Source of the DNA: Dehalococcoidia bacterium
GTDB lineage: Bacteria; Chloroflexota; Dehalococcoidia; DSTF01; JACRBR01
Length of the DNA stretch: 64,000 nt
Assembly: GCA_040902535.1 (NCBI GenBank)
Contig: JBBDXD010000003.1
Span: 1-64,000, forward strand
Reading direction: 5' to 3'
Part shown: piece by piece, positions 1 to 7,113 of the stretch
Layout of the letters: every line of letters begins with the position of its first letter
How positions within the stretch are numbered: position 1 is the first letter of the stretch
Notes under the pieces: model-generated
The model's database searches: none
What the model was told of the DNA's origin: nothing
Seen by the model: only the letters and a program-made list of their open reading frames with translations
Translations under genes and position numbers: made by a program

Positions 1-95
1 GGACGCCTCCTACCTCGGGGTGGCTGCGTGAGCAAGACAGTTGCTCCGACCTCCCTACGACCCCCCCCCGTAACCCGCCCTTAACGCCACCCCGC

Positions 96-101
96 TACGC
101 T
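96..101 (+). promoter_or_regulatory. -10 element of a leaderless gene (TACGCT)
   Basis: TACGCT lies six bases before the ATG of the LysE-family gene, so transcription should begin at or next to the A of the start codon. No Shine-Dalgarno sequence precedes that ATG. The same six-base spacing recurs at several other genes in the window. Confidence 0.5.
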
Positions 102-107
102 CCCCGC

Positions 108-734
108 ATGACCATCGAGACGTGGCTGCTGTTCGTCGCGACGGAGGTCGTCGTGGCGCTGACGCCGGGGCCGGCCGTGCTCTTCGTGCTGTCCCAGGGC
201 GTGCGCGGCGGCGCAGACCGCGCCGTCGCCGCGACGACCGGCGTCCTCAGCGCGAATGCCGTCTACTTCACGCTCTCGGCGATGGGCCTGTCCGCAGTAC
301 TGCTCGCTTCGTTCGAGGCGTTCACGGTGGTGAAGTGGCTGGGCGCCGCATACCTGGTCCTTCTCGGCGTCACGATGATCCTGCGCGCGCGTGAGTCGAT
401 GCTCGCCGATGCATCGAACGCGCCGCCCGTGCGATTTCGCCGCACCATGATCAACGGCGCCGCGATGCAGTTCGCGAACCCGAAGGGCCTGCTCTACTTC
501 ACCGCGCTCGTGCCCCAGTTCGTCGACCCCGGCAGCGCCGCGGCGATCCAGATCGCGATCCTCGGCGTCAGCTCGATGGTCGTGGAAGGCATCGTGCTGG
601 TCGCCTATGGCACCCTCGCCGGCAGGGCGCGTTCGCTCCTGCGACGCCCGCGCTTCTCTCTGTTCGCGAATCGCGCCTCGGGCGGCCTCCTCGTGGCCGC
701 CGGCGCCGGCCTCGCCGCCACCCCGCAGCGCTAG
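108..734 (+). CDS. LysE/RhtB family amino acid exporter
   Basis: The 208-residue product is a typical length for the LysE/RhtB/CadD efflux family, whose members export amino acids or related metabolites from the cytoplasm. The N-terminal stretch containing ALTPGPAVLFVLSQG is the family signature, and about six hydrophobic segments follow (near 1-25, 40-65, 70-90, 115-135, 145-170 and 185-205). The motif NPKGLLYFTALVPQFVDP near the middle is also characteristic. The substrate cannot be read from sequence. The ATG is supported by a -10-like hexamer six bases upstream, which suggests a leaderless mRNA. The gene stands alone: the next gene on the strand is separated by a promoter and a terminator. 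Confidence 0.9.
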   Translation: MTIETWLLFVATEVVVALTPGPAVLFVLSQGVRGGADRAVAATTGVLSANAVYFTLSAMGLSAVLLASFEAFTVVKWLGAAYLVLLGVTMILRARESMLADASNAPPVRFRRTMINGAAMQFANPKGLLYFTALVPQFVDPGSAAAIQIAILGVSSMVVEGIVLVAYGTLAGRARSLLRRPRFSLFANRASGGLLVAAGAGLAATPQR

Positions 735-831
735 ACCGTAGCCCTTCGACGCCTATGCCGTCCCGCATACAGATCGGCACGGCCTTGCTGATAGCTGACA
801 GCTGACCGCTACCCCTGACAGCCGCCGTCAG

Positions 832-860
832 TTGACACCGTATTTTCGCCGGCATACTAT
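832..860 (+). promoter_or_regulatory. Promoter of the 867-1090 transcript
   Basis: TTGACA (832-837) and TACTAT (855-860) are separated by 17 bases, a near-consensus housekeeping promoter. Transcription would begin near 867. A strong terminator at 1060-1090 would then define a transcript of about 220 nucleotides that ends before the next gene. Confidence 0.6.
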
Positions 861-904
861 GCCCGAAGTTTCCAGCACTAATCGGAGGCGCGGCGGACAT
901 CCAG

Positions 905-1033
905 ATGAATAACCAGGGAGTCACGGCTATCGCTATCCGCACGGAGCGCGCTCTCCGCATCGAGCGCCTTCCCTCCGGCGGTGACCCGAACATGGGTGGG
1001 ATGAGTGCGCCCGGCGCAAAACGCGAGACGTAG
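905..1033 (+). CDS. Possible 42-residue small protein or leader peptide
   Basis: An ATG-to-TAG frame inside the candidate transcript encodes 42 residues, starting MNNQGVTAIAIRTERALRIE and ending with a Gly/Met/Pro stretch and KRET. The stop lies 26 bases before the terminator stem. The third-position GC bias is moderate and a little lower than in neighbouring genes. The nearest purine-rich stretch, CGGAGG, is about 15 bases upstream, which is long for a ribosome-binding site. I recognise no family. It may be a real small protein, a regulatory leader peptide or a chance frame in an RNA gene. Confidence 0.3.
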   Translation: MNNQGVTAIAIRTERALRIERLPSGGDPNMGGMSAPGAKRET

Positions 1034-1059
1034 CGCGCCGAGGGGGCAGACCCGTTCCA

Positions 1060-1090
1060 CCCACTACGGATATGCGTAGTGGGTTTTTTG
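1060..1090 (+). terminator. Intrinsic terminator
   Basis: The arms CCCACTACG (1060-1068) and CGTAGTGGG (1075-1083) pair perfectly around a six-base loop and are followed by TTTTTT. It lies between the 832 promoter and the ABC exporter genes, so it either ends a small RNA or attenuates the operon. Confidence 0.85.
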
Positions 1091-1109
1091 ATCCCCGCCG
1101 AAGGACGCT

Positions 1110-1147
1110 CCCCTCTCCGCTTGACGGAGAGGGGCCGGGGGTGAGGT
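1110..1147. repeat. CCCCTCTCCG hairpin repeat (copy 1)
   Basis: CCCCTCTCCG (1110-1119) and CGGAGAGGGG (1125-1134) form a 10-bp stem and are followed by GGGGGTGAGGTC. The same arrangement of stem plus GGGGTGAGGTC occurs at 54643-54684, so this is a dispersed intergenic element and not a local terminator. Confidence 0.7.
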
Positions 1148-1172
1148 CAGGATGGAAGTGAGGAGTATCGAC

Positions 1173-2036
1173 ATGGAAAGACACGATGTGCCGCTGAGCG
1201 TGCGCGGCGTCGTGAAGTCGTTCGGCGGCGGCTTCGACTTCACGAAGCTGCTGCCGTGGCGCACCAACGAAAAGAACGGGCACGAGCCGCGTCGCGTCGT
1301 CGACGAGGTGTCGTTCGAGATCCGCCGCGGCGAGATCTTCGGCGTCATCGGCGCCAACGGCTCCGGCAAGTCGACGCTGATCCGTATGATCAGCACGCTG
1401 CTCCTGCCGGACGGCGGCGATGTGCACATTTTCGGCCACGACGTCGTCAAGGAGCCGATGCGCGTGCGGCCGCTGATCAACCGCGTGTCCGCCGACCCTT
1501 CGTTCTTCCGCAACATGACGGCCATGGAGAACCTGCTGTTCTTCGGCCGCGTGTACGGATTGACGCCGGGCGACGTGAAGCGCAAGACGCCGGCGATCCT
1601 GAAGCGACTCGGCTTCGAATTGCAGCGCGCCTTCGAACCGATGAGCCACCTGTCGCGCGGCCAGCAGCAGAAGGTCGCCGTCGCGCGGTCGTTCCTGACA
1701 TCGCCCGTGCTGATGCTGCTCGACGAGCCGACGACCGGCCTCGACCCGCGCAGCAAGCGCGACGTCCAGGGCTTCATCCGCGAGGTGCAGCGCGAGCACG
1801 ACGCGACGATCCTGCTCACGACGCACGACATGGAGGAGGCAGAGCTGCTCTGCGACCGCATCTCGTTCCTCGCAGGCGGCAAGATCGTCGCCGAGGGCAC
1901 GCCGTACGAACTGCGCCAGACGGTCGCGCGCGGCCGGCCGATGGATGAGATCAACATGGAGACCGTCTTCATGGAACTGACCGGTCGCGACCTGTCCGAG
2001 GACGAAGTCCCGGAGGAGGAGCTGGTACATGGCTAG
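1173..2036 (+). CDS. ABC-2 type exporter, ATP-binding protein
   Basis: This 287-residue cytoplasmic ATPase energises the permease encoded next to it. It has Walker A GANGSGKST (about 60-68), a Q-loop region, the signature LSRGQQQK, Walker B LMLLDEPTTGLD and the switch His in TTHDMEE. The order and length match drug, polysaccharide or Na+ export ATPases (NatA/CcmA-like). An in-frame ATG lies at 1152, but the ATG at 1173 has GTGAGGAG seven bases upstream and is preferred. An insertion between the first strands and Walker A (FGGGFDFTKLLPWRTNEKNG) is longer than in most relatives. It overlaps the permease gene by eight bases, so the two are translationally coupled. The substrate is unknown. Confidence 0.9.
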   Translation: MERHDVPLSVRGVVKSFGGGFDFTKLLPWRTNEKNGHEPRRVVDEVSFEIRRGEIFGVIGANGSGKSTLIRMISTLLLPDGGDVHIFGHDVVKEPMRVRPLINRVSADPSFFRNMTAMENLLFFGRVYGLTPGDVKRKTPAILKRLGFELQRAFEPMSHLSRGQQQKVAVARSFLTSPVLMLLDEPTTGLDPRSKRDVQGFIREVQREHDATILLTTHDMEEAELLCDRISFLAGGKIVAEGTPYELRQTVARGRPMDEINMETVFMELTGRDLSEDEVPEEELVHG

Positions 2037-2886
2037 CATCAACGCAGCCGAAGTGAATAGCCCGCTCATGCCGGGGCGCGCAACCCTGGCATGGGCATTC
2101 GTCGAACGCCAGACCAACCTGTGGAAGCGCTACTGGGCGTGGGAACTCGTCTGGCTCGTCTACGGCGTCGTCAACACGCTCGCGATCACGTTCATCGCCG
2201 AGCAGGCCGGCCAGCAGGGCATCGCCAGCGAGGCCGACGTGCGCTACCTCGTGCTCTTCCTGCTCATCGGCACACTCGTCTGGGCGTATCTCTCGGCCGT
2301 GCTCGATGACATCAGCCTCGTCGTCACGTGGGAGCGCTGGGAAGGCACGATCGAGCACACGCTGATGGCGCCGGTGCAGCGTGCCGTGCACCTGATCGGC
2401 ATGTCGCTCTTCGGCGTCATGCACGCGACGGTCCGCACGCTGCTGATCTTCGCGATCGCCGTGCCGTTCTTCAGCGTCGACCTCGGCCAGTCGGACTGGT
2501 TCGCCGCGGCGCTCGTGCTGGTCATCGGCAGCTTCCCCATCGCGGGGTTGGCGATCCTCGCCGGCGTGCTGCCGTTGCTCTACCCGGAGCGGGGCGCGCA
2601 GATGTCGTTCATGGTGCAGGCGATCGTCCTGCTCGTATCGGGCGTCTACTACGAGGTCGACGTGCTGCCGCCGTGGCTGCAGATCTTCTCGTACGTCTCG
2701 CCCGCCACGTACATCCTCGATGGCATGCGCGGCGCGATCATCGGCGGCGAAGGCGTCACGGAGATCTGGCGCGAACTGCTGGCGCTGGCGGTGTTCGGCA
2801 TCGTGCTGATCCCCGGCGGCATGATGGTCTTCGCCGTAGCAGAGCGTTGGGCCAAGAAGACGGGAAAGCTGAAGCGGCAGGGATAG
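2029..2886 (+). CDS. ABC-2 type exporter, permease protein
   Basis: The 285-residue integral membrane protein has about six hydrophobic helices and the ABC-2 permease architecture. A cytoplasmic N-terminus (WAFVERQTNLWKRYWAWE) is followed by paired helices, a conserved amphipathic region (WERWEGTIEHTLMAPVQRAV), and a C-terminal pair containing LLYPERGAQMSFMVQAIVLL and SGVYYEVDVLPPWLQ. The last motif is typical of NodJ/DrrB-like and lipid- or polysaccharide-export permeases. Its start lies inside the 3' end of the ATPase gene. The two proteins presumably form a (permease)2(ATPase)2 exporter. The substrate cannot be inferred. Confidence 0.88.
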   Translation: MASINAAEVNSPLMPGRATLAWAFVERQTNLWKRYWAWELVWLVYGVVNTLAITFIAEQAGQQGIASEADVRYLVLFLLIGTLVWAYLSAVLDDISLVVTWERWEGTIEHTLMAPVQRAVHLIGMSLFGVMHATVRTLLIFAIAVPFFSVDLGQSDWFAAALVLVIGSFPIAGLAILAGVLPLLYPERGAQMSFMVQAIVLLVSGVYYEVDVLPPWLQIFSYVSPATYILDGMRGAIIGGEGVTEIWRELLALAVFGIVLIPGGMMVFAVAERWAKKTGKLKRQG

Positions 2887-2972
2887 ATGATCTGGTCGGC
2901 TGGTCGCTGGTCCGTTGGTCGCGGGTGACCGGTTGCAGGGATGTGCAACGTTGATGATCGCAACTTCGCACG

Positions 2973-3000
2973 GTAGGGGCGCACAGCTGTGCGCCCCTAC
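2973..3000. repeat. Perfect 28-base palindrome of the GGGGCGCACAGC family
   Basis: Two 14-base arms, GTAGGGGCGCACAG and its exact complement, abut without a loop. Near-identical sequence recurs at 42393 and 42434, so this is a dispersed intergenic repeat. It could also act as a bidirectional terminator after the ABC operon. Confidence 0.65.
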
Positions 3001-3067
3001 GCCGGCATAACATGTCGACGATCGAACACACCACTACCGGCGGTCAACGACCTGAGCGAACGCGACC

Positions 3068-3094
3068 GTCATCCTGAGCGCACGCGAAGGATCC
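3068..3094. repeat. GCGAAG-type hairpin repeat, ATCCT/AGGAT variant
   Basis: One copy of the dispersed repeat whose canonical form has ATTCT/AGAAT arms. Here both arms are changed together to ATCCT and AGGAT, so the outer stem is preserved. Confidence 0.5.
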
Positions 3095-3156
3095 CGTCAT
3101 GAAACGCACCGCCGCATCGACACGCCTCCAGCCTCCAGCGCTAGGAAAAAGCGGCC

Positions 3157-3705
3157 ATGCAGATAAGAACAGACCGCCTCATCCTCCGTGAGATCACCCT
3201 CGACGACTGGCCGGCCGTGCTCGCCTACCAGCGCGACCCCCAATACCTGCGCTATTACGCCTGGACCGAAGACCGCAGCGAGGACGACGTGCGCGCGTTC
3301 GTGAAGATGCTCGCCGATCTCCAGCACCAGCAGCCGCGGCGCAAGTTCCAGCTCGCGATCACGCTGCCCGGCGACGACGCGCTCATCGGCAACTGCGGCA
3401 TCCGTCGCAAGGACGGCAAGGACTTCGAGGCGGACATCGGCTACGAACTGAGCCCGGCGCACTGGGGCCGCGGCTACGCCACCGAAGCCGCGCGCGCGAT
3501 GGTCGCCTACGGCTTCGAAGAGTTGAAGATGCACCGCGTGTCCTCGTGGTGCATCGCCGACAACGTCGCATCGGCGCGCGTCCTCGAAAAAGCCGGCCTG
3601 CGCCCCGAAGGCCGCCTGCGCCTAAACGAGCACTTCAAGGACCGCTACTGGGACACCCTCCTCTTCGGCGTCCTCCGCGAAGAATGGCAAGCAGCATCGC
3701 GTTAG
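3157..3705 (+). CDS. GNAT family N-acetyltransferase (RimJ/RimL type)
   Basis: The 182-residue protein begins MQIRTDRLILREITLDDWPA, the standard opening of RimJ/RimL-like acetyltransferases that modify the N-terminus of ribosomal proteins or small amine substrates with acetyl-CoA. The acetyl-CoA pyrophosphate loop is WGRGYATEA (about 108-116), followed by helix RAMVAYGFEELKMHRV and the conserved NVASARVLEKAGLRPEGRLR. The C-terminal KDRYWDTLLFGVLREEW is also typical. The substrate is unknown. Its last 44 coding bases are repeated exactly 130 bases downstream, outside the gene, which suggests a local duplication that may have replaced the original 3' end. Confidence 0.9.
   Translation: MQIRTDRLILREITLDDWPAVLAYQRDPQYLRYYAWTEDRSEDDVRAFVKMLADLQHQQPRRKFQLAITLPGDDALIGNCGIRRKDGKDFEADIGYELSPAHWGRGYATEAARAMVAYGFEELKMHRVSSWCIADNVASARVLEKAGLRPEGRLRLNEHFKDRYWDTLLFGVLREEWQAASR
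3647..3690 (+). repeat. 44-base direct repeat, copy 1 (end of the GNAT gene)
   Basis: Identical to 3777-3820. This copy encodes the C-terminal residues WDTLLFGVLREEWQ of the acetyltransferase. The sequences after the two copies are partly alike, so the duplicated unit was probably longer and has decayed. Confidence 0.85.
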
Positions 3706-3776
3706 CGCCGCCAAGACCATCTCTCCCAGCTGCGACCAAACCCCACCAGCAACCAGCGACCAGGTACCAACAACCA

Positions 3777-3820
3777 ACTGGGACACCCTCCTCTTCGGCG
3801 TCCTCCGCGAAGAATGGCAA
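3777..3820 (+). repeat. 44-base direct repeat, copy 2 (non-coding)
   Basis: An exact second copy of the GNAT 3' coding sequence, placed 130 bases downstream in a non-coding spacer and embedded between CCAGCGA-type heptamers. Confidence 0.85.
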
Positions 3821-3839
3821 CCAATGCCATCGCGATAGC

Positions 3840-3910
3840 GACCAGCGACCAGCGACCAGCGACCAGCCTCCAGCCTCCAGCCTCCAGCCTCCAGCCTCCA
3901 GCCTCCAGTG
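3840..3910 (+). repeat. Heptamer tandem array (CCAGCGA then CCAGCCT)
   Basis: About ten seven-base units in a row: the first are ACCAGCG and the later ones TCCAGCC. Related sequence (GCTGGTCGCTGGTCG or CCTCCAGCCTCCAG) occurs in the spacers near 2890-2940, 3123-3140 and 14065-14100, so it is a recurring intergenic microrepeat. The array ends 25 bases before the next start codon. Confidence 0.8.
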
Positions 3911-3935
3911 CTACGATCCGCCACAAGGAGGCCCC

Positions 3936-4592
3936 ATGCCCATCACCATCGTCCCCGCGCAGATCGAAGCCTACGCCGCCGCCCATACGACGCCCCTGCC
4001 GCCGCTGTTGCAGGAGCTGGTCGAGACGACGCAGCGCGAACTCCCCGACCGCGCCACCATGCTGTGCGGCGACGTCGAAGGCACCCTGCTGCAAATGCTC
4101 GTCGCGATGAGCGGCGCCCTCCGCGTGCTCGAGATAGGCATGTTCACCGGGTTCTCCGCCCAGATGATGGCCGCCGCCCTCCCCGACGACGGTCGGATCA
4201 TCACCTGCGATATCGAGCCCCGGCACATCGAGATCGCCAGGCGCTTCTTCGTCCGCAGCCCGCACCGCCACAAGATCGACGTCCGCGAAGGGCCCGCGCT
4301 CGACACTATGAAGACGCTCGAGCCTGCGTCGTTCGACTTGATCTTCATCGATGCAGACAAGGGCAACTACACGAACTACTACGAGGCCTCGCTGCCGCTG
4401 CTCGCCGCCAACGGCACGATCGTTGTCGATAACGTGCTCTGGAGCGGCAACGTCCTCGACCCGAAAGAGCGCGACGACCACGCCATCGTCGCGTTCAACG
4501 ACCACGTCCGCGCCGACAGCCGCGTAACATGTGTGATGCTCACCGTCCGAGACGGCGTCACGCTCATCCGCAAGCGCACCGCTGCCCCATAA
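3936..4592 (+). CDS. SAM-dependent O-methyltransferase (caffeoyl-CoA OMT family)
   Basis: The 218-residue protein matches the class I O-methyltransferase family PF01596, which transfers a methyl group from SAM to a catechol-like hydroxyl in a metal-dependent reaction. Motif I is VLEIGMFTGFSA (about 66-77). DIEPRHIEIARRFF carries the acidic residue that binds the SAM ribose. The metal-binding region includes FIDADKGNYTNYYE and NVLWSGNV. The start has an AAGGAGG ribosome-binding site five bases upstream. A longer in-frame extension upstream runs through the repeat array and is not used. The natural acceptor is unknown. Confidence 0.92.
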   Translation: MPITIVPAQIEAYAAAHTTPLPPLLQELVETTQRELPDRATMLCGDVEGTLLQMLVAMSGALRVLEIGMFTGFSAQMMAAALPDDGRIITCDIEPRHIEIARRFFVRSPHRHKIDVREGPALDTMKTLEPASFDLIFIDADKGNYTNYYEASLPLLAANGTIVVDNVLWSGNVLDPKERDDHAIVAFNDHVRADSRVTCVMLTVRDGVTLIRKRTAAP

Positions 4593-4600
4593 TGAGACAC

Positions 4601-4831
4601 ATGAAGCGCGTCTCGGCGTCCGTGACGGCCCGAATCGCCGCCTGCGGCCTGGCACTCGTCGCAGCCACGCTGCTCGCTGCCTGCGGATCGGACCGCCAGC
4701 AAGCCGCGTCGCCCACGTCCGATGGCCAGGACGCCACCCGCAAGCCGTCAGGCTCGATCCCCACATCGCTCCCGAAGACGCCGATGCCGGTACTCGCAAA
4801 GGTCGCGCTGCTCCCGACGTCGCCGCGATAG
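4601..4831 (+). CDS. Truncated lipoprotein-like small ORF
   Basis: The 76-residue product starts with a convincing lipoprotein signal peptide: MKR, then a hydrophobic run ending LLAACGS, with the lipobox Cys near residue 25. Only about 25 further residues of low-complexity Ser/Thr/Pro-rich linker follow. The last stretch (about 4780-4831) is antisense to the conserved end of the neighbouring oxidoreductase pseudogene. The natural reading is that a lipoprotein gene lost its body at a recombination junction with that pseudogene. A CATAAT hexamer seven bases upstream, overlapping the stop of the methyltransferase gene, could drive leaderless expression. Whether the stub is made is unknown. Confidence 0.45.
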   Translation: MKRVSASVTARIAACGLALVAATLLAACGSDRQQAASPTSDGQDATRKPSGSIPTSLPKTPMPVLAKVALLPTSPR

Positions 4832-5898
4832 ATCACCGACGTCGCGCCGGCCGCATCGCCCCAGTACTCGTACGACAGGTCGAACACGTCGGAGAAGAAG
4901 TACGGCACGTGGATGAACGGCTGCCGGTCGCCCGCGAGTTGAAGCGCAATGTGCTTCCCCTGCTCCACGGCGTTGTCCCAGTGGTCGGCGCGGCGCGTCG
5001 TGCCGAACAGCAGGTCGCGATAGCGCACGACATCGCCGCCGGCATAGACGCCGTTGAGGTTGGTCTCGAGGCACTCGTTGACGATGATGCCGCGATCGAC
5101 GTGCAGCGCCGTGTCCTCGAACAACGCGACGTTCGGCTCGATGCCGATGCCCGCAACAATGAGTTCAGCTTCGATGCGGTCGCCGGCCGCCGTCACCACC
5201 GCGTTCGCCCGCGCATCGCCATCGATGCGCGTGACCTGCTGCCCGGACAATGTGCCGACGCCTCGTTCACGGTAATAGCGCTCGAAATACGCGGAGATCT
5301 CGGGCGTGAAACAACCTCGCCCATACGCGCTCTTCCGGGAACACCATCGTCGTGTCGACGCCCTGTGATGCCAGCACCGAAGCGAATTCCATCGAGATGA
5401 AGCCGCCGCCGATCGTGACCGCGCGCTTCGCCACGCTCGCGGCTTCCCGGATCGCGCGCGCGTCACCGATCGTGCGAAGGTAGTACACGCCGTCGGCGTG
5501 GGCGCCGGGAATGTCGAACGTGCGCGGCCGTGCGCCGGTGGCGATGATCAGCGTCTCATACGTGAGTGGCTCGCCGCGTTCGACGTGCAACGTGCGCGCG
5601 TCGAAATCGACGCGCACGACGGGCGTGTCGAGCATCGTGGTGATGCCCTGTTCAGCGTAGAACGCTTCGTCGTTGATCAAGATGTCGGACGCTTGCTCGC
5701 GCCCGGCGAGCAGGCCCTTGGAGAGCGGTGGACGTTCGTACGGCAAAAACGATCGGCGGAGACGATGGCCAGTTCGCCGGCGGCGAGTCCGTTGCCGGCC
5801 AACTCCCTGGCGGCGTAGCCGGCCACCATGCCGCCGCCAAGAACGATGTATTTGTGCGCCCCCACACGATCTCCCGGCGCCGCATTCGCGGCTGACAA
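4790..5898 (-). pseudogene. Frameshifted FAD-dependent pyridine nucleotide oxidoreductase
   Basis: Read together, three segments on this strand give a normal NAD(P)H/FAD oxidoreductase of the ferredoxin/rubredoxin reductase type. They are an N-terminal FAD Rossmann fold (YIVLGGGMVAGYAARELA), a middle part with LPYERPPLSKGLLAG, IIATGARPR and the NAD fold (AVTIGGGFISMEFASVLASQG), and a C-terminal part with YAGGDVVRY and DHWDNAVEQGKHIA. The frame slips at an A5 run (5745-5749, one base short) and returns at an A3 run (5309-5311, one base extra). The 3' end also lacks the usual last strands and runs into the lipoprotein stub. Both slips are at short homopolymers, so sequencing error is possible. 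The missing C-terminus is harder to explain that way. Confidence 0.75.
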
Positions 5899-6070
5899 TC
5901 ACTCCTCATGTCACAGGGCGGGTGACCTTCTCAAGCCCAAGTGAAGGCGGCATGCACCAACATGTGCGCACCATGACAAAAGCATCGCCCGCCGTCCGAT
6001 GGAGGCAATCGCCGTCAAGCTCGCCGTGGCGACCCTGACGATGTCAATCGACGCAGTCTCGGGCCTGCGC

Positions 6071-6076
6071 AACAAT
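6071..6076 (+). promoter_or_regulatory. Possible -10 element (AACAAT) of a leaderless gene
   Basis: AACAAT is six bases before the ATG at 6083 and supports that start over the longer frame that opens at 5999. It is a weaker match than the other examples in the window. Confidence 0.3.
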
Positions 6077-6082
6077 CCCTGT

Positions 6083-6973
6083 ATGGCGAAACGCGCACGC
6101 GCACCACTGCGGATCGACCTTGCCGGCGGTTGGACCGACGTCCCTGAATTCGCCGATGCCGAGGGCGGCGCCGTCGTCAACGTGACCCTCGATAAGTTCG
6201 TGCGCGGCACGCTCGACGATGCAGGTCCGCTGGACTACCGGCACGACGTGCAAGCCGGCGGCCTCGGCTCCTCGGCGTGCGAACTCGTGCTCGCCGAAGC
6301 GCTCCGCCACCCCGACGCTGACCTGGACGACATCGCAGAGGGCGCCTTCCACGCCGAACGCGCCGCCGGCGTCATCGGCGGGCGGCAGGATCAGTACGCC
6401 GCCTGCTACGGCGGGTTGAGCTTCATGGCGTTTCGCCGGCCGTCGGCCGCAAGCGGCCCGGTGCACATCGAGCGCCTGGAACTCGCCGAGCCGCTGCTGC
6501 GCGGGCTCGAAAGCCGGCTCGTACTCGTCGATAGCGGCGTCTCCCGCCTCTCCGGCCAGATCCACGAGGCGGTCTGGAGCGCGTACGCCCGCCACGACGA
6601 CGACGTCACGGGCGCCCTGCTCGCCCTCAAACAGTACGCCCGCGCCATGCGCGATGCGCTCGTCAGCGCGGACTTCGGCGGCGTGCGGCACGTCATGTCG
6701 GAGAACTGGACCCAGCAAAAGCGCCTCCACGCCAGCATCACCAATGACACCGTCGAATCGATCTTCGCGCTGGCCATGAAGTCTGGCGCCTCGTCGGGGA
6801 AGGCGTGCGGCGCCGGTGGCGGCGGGGCGCTGGTCTTCTACGCTTCGTCCGAAGGGGATGCGGCGAGGCTCCGGCGCGAGTTGCGCAGCGCCGGCCTCGA
6901 AGTCATCGACGTCACGTTCACCTTCGAGGGATTGGTGGACGAGGACGATGAGGCTTCGGAGCCGCAAGCCTGA
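6083..6973 (+). CDS. GHMP family sugar kinase (heptose-7-phosphate kinase-like)
   Basis: The 296-residue protein has the three GHMP kinase motifs. The N-terminal APLRIDLAGGWTDVPEF resembles D-glycero-D-manno-heptose 7-phosphate kinase and fucokinase. The phosphate-binding loop is GGLGSSACELVLAEAL (about 54-69), and the C-terminal glycine loop is GKACGAGGGGALVFY. The conserved GGRQDQYAACYGG lies between them. It is a little shorter than typical HddA (about 330-350 residues). The likely role is phosphorylation of a sugar for nucleotide-sugar synthesis, which fits the neighbouring glycan-precursor genes, although it is on the opposite strand. The precise sugar is uncertain. Confidence 0.8.
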   Translation: MAKRARAPLRIDLAGGWTDVPEFADAEGGAVVNVTLDKFVRGTLDDAGPLDYRHDVQAGGLGSSACELVLAEALRHPDADLDDIAEGAFHAERAAGVIGGRQDQYAACYGGLSFMAFRRPSAASGPVHIERLELAEPLLRGLESRLVLVDSGVSRLSGQIHEAVWSAYARHDDDVTGALLALKQYARAMRDALVSADFGGVRHVMSENWTQQKRLHASITNDTVESIFALAMKSGASSGKACGAGGGGALVFYASSEGDAARLRRELRSAGLEVIDVTFTFEGLVDEDDEASEPQA

Positions 6974-7113
6974 CGGTGCCGCTCCCTGACGCCGGGGGTT
7001 TGCCCGCGGTGACGCGTCCCGCGGTCGCCGGGCTTCAACCCGAGTAATCCATGGTGCGCAAGCCTGGTGCCCGCTCCCGCCCGTCGGGTACGTGCGTCTA
7101 AGTAGGGCCGGCG

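Larger units (their letters stand above)
867..1090 (+). ncRNA. Candidate small transcript, class unknown
   Basis: This span is bounded by a good promoter and an intrinsic terminator with six U residues, so it should give a discrete RNA of about 220 nt or the leader of the ABC genes downstream. I looked for hallmark sequences of 6S, SRP, RNase P and tmRNA, T-box leaders and the common riboswitches and recognised none. It also holds a 42-codon open frame (905-1033). It could therefore be a small RNA, a small-protein mRNA or an attenuated leader. The boundaries are inferred. Confidence 0.4.

Noticed and set aside
867-1090. 6S, SRP, RNase P or tmRNA gene, or a T-box leader
   Set aside because: None of the invariant sequences of these RNAs could be found; only promoter, small frame and terminator are clear.
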